From positions 496,001 through 560,000 of the forward strand of contig JAGKQI010000085.1 of assembly GCA_018806915.1 (NCBI GenBank): 64,000 bases of DNA, read 5' to 3'. The notes under the pieces are model-generated. The model searched no databases. It was not told where the DNA came from and worked only from the letters and a program-made list of their open reading frames with translations. The number at the start of each line of letters is the position of its first letter. The stretch's first letter is position 1. This document shows, piece after piece, positions 33,801 through 42,664 of this stretch. This DNA comes from Phytophthora colocasiae (lineage: Eukaryota > Oomycota > Peronosporomycetes > Peronosporales > Peronosporaceae). A program made the translations under genes and the position numbers.

Positions 33801-34833
33801 TTACTGCACCGGCACGCATCCTTCGCGAAGAATGCAGGCTTCATCAGTCTGGCAGCACATAGCACGCCCAGGGGCAAATTCACACGCTCTCCCTCCACCT
33901 GCAATGTTCTCGCACACATGTGCAGTAGTAGAACCCCATATCCCGCTGCGTACCAGGTGCATGACATCTCGATCAGGCTGAGCACGAGGAACTCCACTCA
34001 AATGAACATTTTTCCACACTTGGGTCTCCTCTTGCATCACAGCGGCGGGCTTATTGGCCTTCACCAGAGGGTCAATAACCTTGAACCATTGCTCAAACGT
34101 CCAATCTGCATCGGCCTCGAATGGAACACCGTTCAACGTGTACATGGGCGTGCCGGACATGCCTCTGGAGCAAGTGTACTTCCAGGACTCACGCGTGTGG
34201 TCGTCTACGTCCGTTCCTCCATACCCCGTCATCTGTTCGTCCCACTGGTTGTCCGTTAACGATGGGAACGTCTTCTGAGCCAACGTCTTCAATTTCTGCA
34301 CTACTTGCACTGGACTCAGATCCTTCGTCGCCTTGTTCCAGAAGCTGCAGCACCACAATGTCAGCTTGAAGATGTAAGATAATATTTTCTTTTTTTGTAG
34401 GCAGAGCACTCACATATCCTGGTTGGCGTAGATGGTTTCGAGCCAAGTGGTGAAAGTTTTGTCTCCTAATGCAGTAGTTATAGTAAACGCCGCCTCTGCA
34501 GTAGAAAACGCGTGTTGATGGTATGGCAATGGGAACAAAACGAAACGGACGCGCAGATCGTCGACTCCATAGTGCTCCACGAGCTTCTTCAGCCCCGGGT
34601 AGGCCGATTTACTGTCCGGACATAACTATTTTCCACAAGTAAATTACAGCCCCGAAAGTATTATCTTTCACCTTGAACAAATATCTTACCAGATCGATGT
34701 ACGATTCGAGCTGCACACCAGCGTCAGCACTACCACTACCCAGTGTAAATCCAGGAGGGCGACGAGGGATCCGTTGGGCCAAAATCACCCCATAGAGCGT
34801 CATAGACAGCAGTAGGAAGCGCTGAAGTATCAT
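33801..34833 (-). CDS. secreted DsbA-like thioredoxin-fold protein (CPDS), minus-strand paralogue
   Basis: Three exons: 34833-34690, 34625-34414, 34344-33801. Introns are 64 nt (34689-34626) and 69 nt (34413-34345). Total 900 nt, 299 residues, all phases close. An N-terminal signal peptide (MILQRFLLLSMTLYGVILAQ) is followed by PPGFTLGSGS and the thioredoxin-fold strand ESYIDL. The motif LCPDS is made across the first intron and replaces the CxxC of true DsbA by CxxS. FPLPYHQHAFSTAEA, FWNKATKDLS and SGTPMYTLNGVPF match the paralogue on the other strand. The C-terminus has about 70 extra, Cys-containing residues. Predicted secreted or ER-lumenal, one-Cys chemistry. Function not known. Confidence 0.8.
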
Positions 34834-34921
34834 GTTTCTCGAAAAGCGATCCTAATGATTTGGGGGAATCAGAATCAGATTTTCAGAGAGATTTTGATAC
34901 ATATCCAAGATTTCGAGAAAC
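34834..34921. promoter_or_regulatory. 88-bp bidirectional promoter between the DsbA-like paralogues
   Basis: The start codons are 88 bp apart. CATGTTTCTCGAAA (34831-34844) and its exact reverse complement TTTCGAGAAACATG (34911-34924) form a 14-bp inverted repeat that contains both ATGs, so the two genes share the identical 11 bases before their starts. Between lies AT-rich sequence with TTTTGATACATATCC. Confidence 0.65.
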
Positions 34922-35651
34922 ATGACAACATCACTGCTGTTGTTCACTGTGGCCTTGCTACTGCGTGTGAATAGCGCCCAAGTGCCTATTCCAAAGGAAC
35001 CACCAGGATTTACTATTGGACGAGGTAGTGGAGAGGCTAAAGTACAGTTGGAGACGTACATCGATCTGCTCTGCCCCTTTAGCAAAGCTGCTTATGACGG
35101 GGTGAAAGCGCTGGCAAACCACTACGATGCCGAGGAATTCCGTGTCAAAGCTGTACTTTTCCCCCTGCCCTTCCACCAACATGGGTTCACTGCAGCCGAG
35201 TCTGTGTTTACTGTTACTTCAGCTCTGGGTGATGATCATTTTACACCATGGCTTGAAGTTCTCTATGAAAACCAAGAACGGTACGTTATTGTGCTAGGGT
35301 TTTAAGTTGACTACTAACCCCGTATTGCTCTTTAGGTTTTGGAACAAGGCGACAAAAGATTTGAGCGCGGTGCAAGTGACGAACGACTTGAAGGAGTTGG
35401 CTAAGAAAACGTTTCCAAGTTTAACAGATGAACAGTGGGAAAGGGGGATGACAGGATTTGGAGGGACTGAGGCAGATCAAGACACACGAATCACGTGGAA
35501 ATACGCATGTACTCGTACAATTACGGGTACGCCTCAGTATACGCTAAATGGTGTTCCATTTGACGATGCAGACTCGACTTGGAAGCTCGACGATTGGCTT
35601 AAGGTAATCGACCCCTTGGTGAAGCCTACCAAAACGAAGGAGGATCTTTAG
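34922..35651 (+). CDS. secreted DsbA-like thioredoxin-fold protein (CPFS), plus-strand paralogue
   Basis: Two exons, 34922-35280 and 35336-35651, with a 55-nt intron (GTACGT...CTTTAG, branch-like CTAAC at about 35314). Total 675 nt, 224 residues. Signal peptide MTTSLLLFTVALLLRVNSAQ; mature start PPGFTIGRGSG. YIDLLCPFSK carries CPFS, one Cys in the place of CxxC. Then VLFPLPFHQHGFTAAE, FWNKATKDLS and TGTPQYTLNGVPF. Compared with the minus-strand paralogue it lacks the intron in the CxxS codon region and lacks the long C-terminal tail. Role inferred only from fold: secreted redox or isomerase-like protein; the resolving Cys is missing. Confidence 0.85.
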
Positions 35652-37219
35652 GTGGGCATTTATCGTAGCGCAAAGATCTGTTAACTACGACAAACTATGG
35701 TTTACCTGTGATCTTAATCGGCTGTACTTGCGTTGAAGACATCCGACATCACGGTTAATTCAAGACCTATGTAGCCACTCAAACGTGAAGGTGAAGTCCA
35801 TTCCTACATACGACAAATAAATTTTGATTGAAAACAGTAACATACGTCGTACATGTATCATGCTGGAGACGTACCGAAATGAACAGGATAATTATCCACA
35901 AAAACAACCGGGCTTGAAGTTGTATCATCTCCGTTTCTAGTACAAAGGAAAGTTGATAAAACAACGAGAACCCTAGCTTCCGCTTCACCATAACATGAAC
36001 ACAATCTCTGTTGCTGAATATACTGATATACTCGCAATTGTTGTTTTCAGTTGCTCAGACGTAAGAGAGCAGCACTCGGTAAGTGGACGAGAATCATCAG
36101 ATGCACAGCATACACGAGAGGCATCACATCCTCGATGTATCCAACCAAAGATCGATATTCCATTTGAAACAGCAAGCATGCCGATAATTGGGCTTTCTGG
36201 GCTACGATGGATTCTTGCGATGCTCCAAAACTCTTAGCACTTTTGAAGAAAGAGATTTCTTGCTCGACCAGATTGGTGTTTGTCTGTGATTTAGCGCTTG
36301 CTATTAGGATAGAGCTACTATGTGCTGTCTCTGGTCTCCAAGCATGTCGTTGCGCAATTGAGAGACTTTTATTGCTGGGATCCTGGAACTTTTTCGCAGT
36401 TCGATTGATATCCAACGCAGATAGAACTGTTTGGACAATGTTGATGGATAGAGGTCCACCAGCATACAGATTGACGTATATAATCCATTGAAAACGTCAA
36501 TTGTAAAGACCACAACTGTTGGAATCGATTCAGGAATCTTCGATACCAATCGTGCTATCAAGTGTTTTAGAGAAATTTTCAGAACTGGAAGGAAAAACAC
36601 TAGAATCAGTCGCAGTTCCGGAGACTTCGCAAATAAAACGTTGAATGAGAGGTAGACTGTTGCTAGTAAGACTTGAGTTCCAACCAGTAGAATTTTGTAG
36701 TTGAGCGTGCCATCGCCTACCTCTGTCGTTGTGACAGCATTGGTCTGCCGGAGTCAGGAAGACAAAAAATGTGAACGTAACACAAGGTCCAAATACGAAA
36801 AACTGAATGGAACAGGGAATACCCACAGTCTGGCAACGTGAATCGTCACTGCTACGGTGCAAGATCCACAGCTAACAGAAATAATCAACATTTTCTTAAT
36901 TGACGTAGTAGCTCGAACCTGGAAAAGAGCTGCGCCAGCACCAAACGAAATCGCAATAAAGATTCGTATGTAAGCCCCATAATTCGTCTTCCAGCCACTT
37001 GATGGGTCTTGTAGAGGAATCCATTCACCGACGAGTTCTACTATCAGTGCAGGTCACGGCATCAGTACACAAACCAATAATGCTCGTAGTGGTGGAGTCC
37101 GGTGGCAATAAGATTGTAGATATTCCAGGTGAGTATTTCCCGAGTTTAGGGATCTTGATTCGATTCCGCAACTGCAGTATCTTCGCCAAAGCCCGCGACG
37201 CTAGAGATGAACCAGAAGG

Positions 37220-37467
37220 TAGCTGCGTGCGCTGTGTGCGTGAACGCGCTCTAGCAAGAAGTGCTTGCTCACTTGGAGTCGACTTAGCGTACACGAAGTT
37301 CTGGGAGGAAGAAGGTAAAATCAAAAGTGGATTGAACGTACTCATAGCACTTCACTATAGTACGAGGAAGGAAAGCTCAAGGCTACCAAACCCCCTGTCG
37401 CTCGTGTACATTCGCTCTGTGTAGCTCGTCCCAGTCTCCAGGTTGTGTGAACTGCCACATCCTGCTA
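37220..37467 (-). repeat. 3' LTR of the copia element
   Basis: Plus-strand ends TAGCTGCGTG and CATCCTGCTA, thus minus-strand TAGCAGG...CGCAGCTA. The termini are TA..TA with TAGC/GCTA inverted ends, unlike canonical TG..CA. Confidence 0.85.
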
Positions 37468-37528
37468 CTCCCACCTCACACATCTGAAGATGGTGCATTC
37501 TTCTTGACCTGCGTGACGTCTTCGACGT

Positions 37529-38470
37529 TCAATAGCTGCCTAAACTTCTGGAATTTGTTTGGTCCCAAAGTCTTTGCAAAACGTCCGCAATGTTGTCAGC
37601 ACTGGGCACGTATTCAACTTCAATCTTCTTCTTCTCCACGAGCTCAGCAATCTTGCTGCTCTTTTTAGCGTAACTCTTCATACGCTGGTAGTTGCCAGCT
37701 TCACTGATCACTGTCTGTGTACTTTGCTGTCCATGTAAAGTACCGGGACGTGGGTGGTTTCTCCACGTATCTCCTTTAGCAATTTTCTGGACCATAGTAA
37801 GTCCTCAACGCAGCTATCCGCCGATATCAACTCCGAGCTACACGTCGCCGTAGTCACTTTAGTCTGCATCTTGCTCTTGTAGACAAATGCATTTCCATTT
37901 AATTGTATGATATACCCACTGGCCGATCGATTTGTGTCCGGGTCATTCGCGTGATCCGCGTCACAGTACGCGTCCACACGTAACGGTAAAATAGGTTCTT
38001 CACACCTGTATACCAATCCGTAGGTTCTAGTGCCCTTCAGATAGCGTAAAGTACGCATCGCTCTTTTGTAGTCGTCCATCGTGTACGAGCTCATGTACTT
38101 ACTCAGTTGTCGCACTGCACATGCCAGGTCCGGCCTACTGCACGCCACCAAGTAGTTCAACCCACCAACCAGCTCTCGATACGGGATATTAGGATCATTA
38201 ATCTTGTCTTCATCTCTTTCGAGAGGGGTAATCGGTTCATTTTGCTCTTGAGGTGATCCCACAGATTTAGCGTTAGTCATGCCAAAGCGTTCTAACAGCC
38301 GATCGATATATGCCGTTTGCGAGATACAGAGATGATTGCCTGGATCCAGTAATACTACCATAGAAAGTAAATGGTGTACTCGTCCAAGATCTTTGAGTGC
38401 AAATTTTGCTGCTAATTCGTCGATACATTGATCAATGTCTGCTGTCTTTCCACAAAAACCAGATCATCAA
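37529..38470 (-). pseudogene. copia pol tail: RT end and RNase H
   Basis: Minus-strand coding downstream of the frame break. The catalytic YVDD box (VYVDDLVFVE, at about 38480-38445) lies in the frame after a stop. Then 38361-37708 has the LLERFGM and LNYLVACSRPDLA motifs typical of copia RT-RNase H. RNase H residues YCDADHAND and SRKLLKEIRG follow, and 37795-37529 gives the C-terminus. An indel beside ATTACGTAG produces the in-frame stop directly in front of YVDD. Confidence 0.75.
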
Positions 38471-38476
38471 CGTACA

Positions 38477-41400
38477 CTACGTAATGTAGACAACTTTGCC
38501 TCCACGATGTCTCTGATAAAGCCCCACATCAAAAGCACATCTCTTGAATCCAAGTTGTAACAGGTACTTGTGCAGCGTATAGTACCACAAGCGCGATGCC
38601 TGTTTGAGGCCATAAATTCCTTTCAACAGCAAACAAACTCGGCCACTCCCATCATCAAAGTACTTCGGTTGTTCCATGTAGATAGTGAATCGCATGAGCT
38701 CCGAATTCAAAAACGCTGTCACAAAATCAACGTGCTTGCAGTCCAGTGACAGTAAAAGAGCAAGTAGCAGTATCATCCTCACAGTCTCCATTCGAACCAC
38801 CGGTGAGTAAGTTTTGCCATAGTCCACACCTTTCTTTTGCTTGCAGCCACGCACTGCCAGCCGCGCTTTCAGACGGTCAGCACGACCTCTCTCATCACGC
38901 TTCACTCTCAAAACCCAGATTGAGGTCAATATATTCACTAACATTCCGTCTTCTGGCTTCGGTCGCTCCACGAGCTTCCACGTGCCATTGAGCATGTGAG
39001 CATCGAACTCTTTCTGCATTGCTTCCATCCATTTGTCCTTGAGATCTGAACTCAAAGCCTCCTCAACACTGGATGGATTTCCATGCAATTGGTCCATTGT
39101 CTGTGCCATCACGTAGTCGTTCATGCGTACATTGGGTTTCTTTTTCCTTGACGAGCGTCTTGGAGCTCTTGGTAGTGCTGTTTCAATAGGTGCAGGTGTA
39201 GGTGCTGGCGGCTTTTCTTCTTCACTGTCCACATCCTCTTCATTCGCCTCACCATTTACCTCACCATCAGCTCCCACCGAAACAACATCATCCAAGGTTC
39301 CAAATGCCTCTGTCGAAGCTGCCACCGAAATTGTATCTGTGCCAGCTGTGCTTTTGCCAAACTTCTTTTGCTTTCTTTGCAACTCGTTATTTGGCTCAGC
39401 AACTGCTTTGGCTACGACACTATTCGCTTTATCACGTGTGATCGAAATTGTATCTGTGCCAGCTGTGCTTTTGCCAAACTTCTTTTGCTTTCTTTGCAAC
39501 TTGTTATTTGGCTCAGCAACTGCTTTGGCTACGACACTATTCGCTTTATCACGTGTGACTCGGTCCGCTACATAAGTTACTGGCAACGGGACAAATGGTA
39601 TTTGGGCATAGTAGTGCTGTCGCCCCACCAGGAGCGCATTCACATATGTACCATCAACCGTGATGTCCTCGCGGAATTGTACGTCTCGTACTTCGATCAT
39701 CTTGCCAGTCCTCAAGTGTAGCAACCGGTATCCGTGTTTTGACCGTGGATATCCAAGAAATAGAGCAGGTTCAGCCTTTGCTGATAATTTACTCTGCCGC
39801 TTCTCTTTCGGTACGTGAACAAACCCGACACAACCACAAACTTTTAACTGCTTCACATTCGGCTTCACACCAGTTAATTTCTCCACCGGCGTCATGCCAT
39901 CCAACGCTTTGGTGGGACTCACATTGTCCACTTCCACAACGTATTGTATGACTTCGGGCCAGAGCTTCATCGGTAAGTTTGCCGCATACATGACAGCTCT
40001 CATCTTGTTAACGAGAACATCATTCAGTTTCTCCACCAAACAGTTCTCTTCCGGAGTATATGCGTGCGTAGGTATGAACTGAATTCCCTTTTCCAAAAGG
40101 AAGTTCTTCAGTACTGCATTCACGCGCATACTGCCGCCTCCATCACTCGTGAATCGGTGAATTCGCTTCCCTTGCGCTAACAATTCAGTCAGCAATTGCT
40201 TGACATTACCTGCAGCTTCACTTTTGTGACTTAGCGGGTAACACCACTTGTGACGTGAGCCTTCGTCAAGTATCAACTGGAAATACCGAGTCGAACCACT
40301 AACAGAGACATACCTGCGAATATCACAGACATCTGACATAATTCGCTCGAAATTGTGTTTCGTTCGCTTATCTCCAGGGTTCTTGTACGATTTCCTACGC
40401 TGTTTTCCAGCCATGCAGCTCAGGCAAATCAATTTGGTCTTCAAATATTCGTGTGAGATATTCATCCCATTCACTGTCTGGTTTCTCATCATGAACTTCA
40501 AAGCTGCCTCATTGAGATGAGCAAACCTTTCATGCCAACGCAAAAGAGGATTCGCATCCGCACTTATTGAAGACGCAATTACTGCTGCTTGATACCCACC
40601 AAATTCTTCAGTGTTCAGCCAGTAATGCACTCCATGTTGCACGAATTCCAATTTCTGTTCGTCACGTTCAAGCCACATCTTCTGAGGCATTTCCGATGGT
40701 GCGGTGACAGTCAAACCCCATCCGTTCTTCTGCATTACTCCAAGAGAAATAATGTTCGTGGGTCCATGAGGCGAATATTCAACACCATCCATAGTAAACG
40801 AGGTTTCATTACCACTTCTCGCATTTACTGCATGTACCAGCACTGATCCAGCAAATTCTCCCTTCGTCTTGTTGCCATTCCACACAGTGAACACCGTCTT
40901 CGACTTGTGAAAACTGGTGAACATGTCCTTCACAGTGCAAACATGAGTAGTTGCGCCATTATCTAGCATCCAATCCACTTGAGAGACGCTCCGGCTGTGC
41001 TTCAGTACCATTCCAACGAAACTCTCTGTGCTACAATCACTGCTCGAACTTGAATCACTCTTCTTCTGTACTTCAGTGACAAATCTCATGTAATTCATAG
41101 CACCAGAAGAATCTTCTTCAGAGTCATCGTTTTTCTTCTTCTTCTTGGCTTCTTTCTTCTCCTTTTGCGTCTTCTTGTCACCTTTCTTCTGAGGTTTGGG
41201 CTGATTTCCTTTGGGTTTCTTTGAATCTCCCTTCAGGAACCAGCATTCATTGCGCTTGTGACCCTTCCGCTTGCAGTGAAAGCATCGCACCACGGGCTTC
41301 TTGCCACCTCCAGTCTTGTTATCTTGTCCCTTACCAGCATGGCTTGACTGCATTACCGCTTCAGAGTTATTTTCATCTTTCTCTTTAGCTGTACCAGCCG

Positions 41401-42193
41401 CCATTTTTTCCATTTCATCTCTCGAAAGTAAAGCATTCTTCACCTGCTGCAGGGTAGGTGGGTTTCCTTGTCTGAACGAGAAATCAAACTGTGTCACGAT
41501 CTCTCTGTGCACTGTGCACACTCCCATTAACAACAAGCTTGACATCTCCACATCGTCAATAACAAACTGTGGGCCCATGTATTGTAGCTTCTGTCTCATT
41601 GTAGTCATCTCCAGAATGTATGTAGCCATCTTCTTACCAGGCGTGTACGTGTGTGTATACATCTCCCGCTTCAAGTGCACTCCATACGAGAAGTCACGCT
41701 GAGTCTTCTCTGCGACCACAGCATTCCAAATGTCTATAGCTCGCCTGTAAACACACACCTTCTGGACATCAGCATCAGATAGTCCTCTGATTATTGTCTC
41801 CATTGCCAATCGATCTCGTGCATCAAAGTCTCTTTGTGCTTCTCCTTCTTCAACTGGCCGTGTTTCTTCTCCTGTCACAATTCTCCATGAATCTCGTTGC
41901 CCAAGATAAAGCATCAGCCTCATCTGATAGACTTCAAAAACCCCATCAAAGAGTGGTGGTTTGCTAGTACCCAAAGGTTTGGGCCTAGCCTGAGTAGCAA
42001 CAGTCTGTCCAATAGCCGTGGCTGGTTGTCCTGTAGCCGTAGCAGACATTATTTGAGCTGTTCCAGCTTGAGCCACCGTCGACACCATGCTCGAGCTTGC
42101 AGCACTACTTGAACTTGTCATCACTGTACATGCTGCCGCTGAGGTTGCAGCTGTCGATACTCCACTCGTAGAATCCGTCATCTTACTTGCCAA
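38477..42193 (-). CDS. copia gag-protease-integrase-RT polyprotein, near-intact
   Basis: 1,238 residues from the ATG at 42193. The Gag region has a low-complexity Ser/Thr/Ala N-terminus and KKPVVRCFHCKRKGHKRNEC (CCHC knuckle). The protease has WMLDNGATTHVC, where the usual DSGA is DNGA. Integrase has an HHCC finger (HERFAHLNEA ... CLSCMAGKQRRK) and DDE residues in SDVCDIRR, FTSDGGGS and ENCLVEKLN. RT begins with the GTWKLVERP region, RLKARLAVRGCKQ and VDFVTAFLNSEL, and the frame stops at VVYIT just before YVDD. A 39-residue unit beginning at ANSVVAKAVAE is present twice in tandem. Except for the RT break, the frame is open throughout. Confidence 0.85.
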   Translation of the reverse strand: MASKMTDSTSGVSTAATSAAACTVMTSSSSAASSSMVSTVAQAGTAQIMSATATGQPATAIGQTVATQARPKPLGTSKPPLFDGVFEVYQMRLMLYLGQRDSWRIVTGEETRPVEEGEAQRDFDARDRLAMETIIRGLSDADVQKVCVYRRAIDIWNAVVAEKTQRDFSYGVHLKREMYTHTYTPGKKMATYILEMTTMRQKLQYMGPQFVIDDVEMSSLLLMGVCTVHREIVTQFDFSFRQGNPPTLQQVKNALLSRDEMEKMAAGTAKEKDENNSEAVMQSSHAGKGQDNKTGGGKKPVVRCFHCKRKGHKRNECWFLKGDSKKPKGNQPKPQKKGDKKTQKEKKEAKKKKKNDDSEEDSSGAMNYMRFVTEVQKKSDSSSSSDCSTESFVGMVLKHSRSVSQVDWMLDNGATTHVCTVKDMFTSFHKSKTVFTVWNGNKTKGEFAGSVLVHAVNARSGNETSFTMDGVEYSPHGPTNIISLGVMQKNGWGLTVTAPSEMPQKMWLERDEQKLEFVQHGVHYWLNTEEFGGYQAAVIASSISADANPLLRWHERFAHLNEAALKFMMRNQTVNGMNISHEYLKTKLICLSCMAGKQRRKSYKNPGDKRTKHNFERIMSDVCDIRRYVSVSGSTRYFQLILDEGSRHKWCYPLSHKSEAAGNVKQLLTELLAQGKRIHRFTSDGGGSMRVNAVLKNFLLEKGIQFIPTHAYTPEENCLVEKLNDVLVNKMRAVMYAANLPMKLWPEVIQYVVEVDNVSPTKALDGMTPVEKLTGVKPNVKQLKVCGCVGFVHVPKEKRQSKLSAKAEPALFLGYPRSKHGYRLLHLRTGKMIEVRDVQFREDITVDGTYVNALLVGRQHYYAQIPFVPLPVTYVADRVTRDKANSVVAKAVAEPNNKLQRKQKKFGKSTAGTDTISITRDKANSVVAKAVAEPNNELQRKQKKFGKSTAGTDTISVAASTEAFGTLDDVVSVGADGEVNGEANEEDVDSEEEKPPAPTPAPIETALPRAPRRSSRKKKPNVRMNDYVMAQTMDQLHGNPSSVEEALSSDLKDKWMEAMQKEFDAHMLNGTWKLVERPKPEDGMLVNILTSIWVLRVKRDERGRADRLKARLAVRGCKQKKGVDYGKTYSPVVRMETVRMILLLALLLSLDCKHVDFVTAFLNSELMRFTIYMEQPKYFDDGSGRVCLLLKGIYGLKQASRLWYYTLHKYLLQLGFKRCAFDVGLYQRHRGGKVVYIT
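39327..39560 (-). repeat. 117-bp tandem duplication in the copia polyprotein
   Basis: GAAATTGTATCTGTGCCAGC recurs at 39327 and 39444. The two 117-bp units encode 39 residues each, differing in a Lys/Glu swap (NNKLQ / NNELQ), and keep the frame. Confidence 0.85.
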
Positions 42194-42219
42194 AGCTCGT
42201 CAACCTTGGGCTCATAACC

Positions 42220-42467
42220 TAGCTGCGTGCGCTGTGTGCGTGAACGCGCTCTAGCAAGAAGTGCTTGCTCACTTGGAGTCGACTTAGCGTACACGAAGTT
42301 CTGGGAGGAAGAAGGTAAAATCAAAAGTGGATTGAACGTACTCATAGCACTTCACTATAGTACGAGGAGGAAAAGCTCAAGGCTACCAAACCCCCTGTCG
42401 CTCGTGTACATTCGCTCTGTGTAGCTCGTCCCAGTCTCCAGGTTGTGTGAACTGCCACATCCTGCTA
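42220..42467 (-). repeat. 5' LTR of the copia element
   Basis: 248 bp, TA..TA ends as in the partner. The TSD copy GAAGG follows at 42468-42472. The gag start at 42193 lies 26 bp inside. Confidence 0.85.
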
Positions 42468-42664
42468 GAAGGATCACGGGGAATAGCTTTGATGGGCACG
42501 ACGGAGTTCATGTCTTGCTAACGAATGCACCCGCTATTTTCATATCATATCCATCCGTTTTTTCTGACGCAAAATGAACTGCAAATGGTCATAACTTTGC
42601 TACAGTGAATTCGTTCCTCGATATTTTTTTTGTCAAACACTACTGAAGTAAACTCAAGCCATTT

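Larger units (their letters stand above)
37220..42467 (-). mobile_element. Ty1/copia LTR retrotransposon, young
   Basis: Left LTR 37220-37467 and right LTR 42220-42467, each 248 bp and differing in only about two bases (GAGGAAGG / GAGGAGGA near 37369 and 42369), so insertion was recent. The TSD is GAAGG (37215-37219 and 42468-42472). The interior is gag-PR-INT-RT-RH order, i.e. copia. One frame break separates the last part of RT. Integrase precedes RT, which excludes gypsy. Confidence 0.9.
35765..42511 (-). pseudogene. oomycete polytopic membrane protein family, copy B, degenerate and split by copia
   Basis: Start ATG at 42511 (MNSVVPIKAIP), then the copia element and its TSD (37220-42472), then coding resumes with ASRALAKILQLRNRIKIP and KLGKYS. 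The reading frame is continuous across the insertion if the element and one TSD are removed. After about 37130 the frame is damaged in many places. Recognisable family blocks include VLLATVYLSFNVLFAK, VLKISLKHLIARL, VVVFTIDVFNGLYTSICM (36600-36440) and VKRKLGFSLFYQLSFVLE (about 35990-35930). The end lies near 35765. Paralogue of copy A. Nonfunctional. Confidence 0.65.

Noticed and set aside
33617..33997. 126-residue minus-strand frame
   Set aside because: It shadows the third exon of the thioredoxin-fold gene in a different frame and continues into the intergenic sequence.
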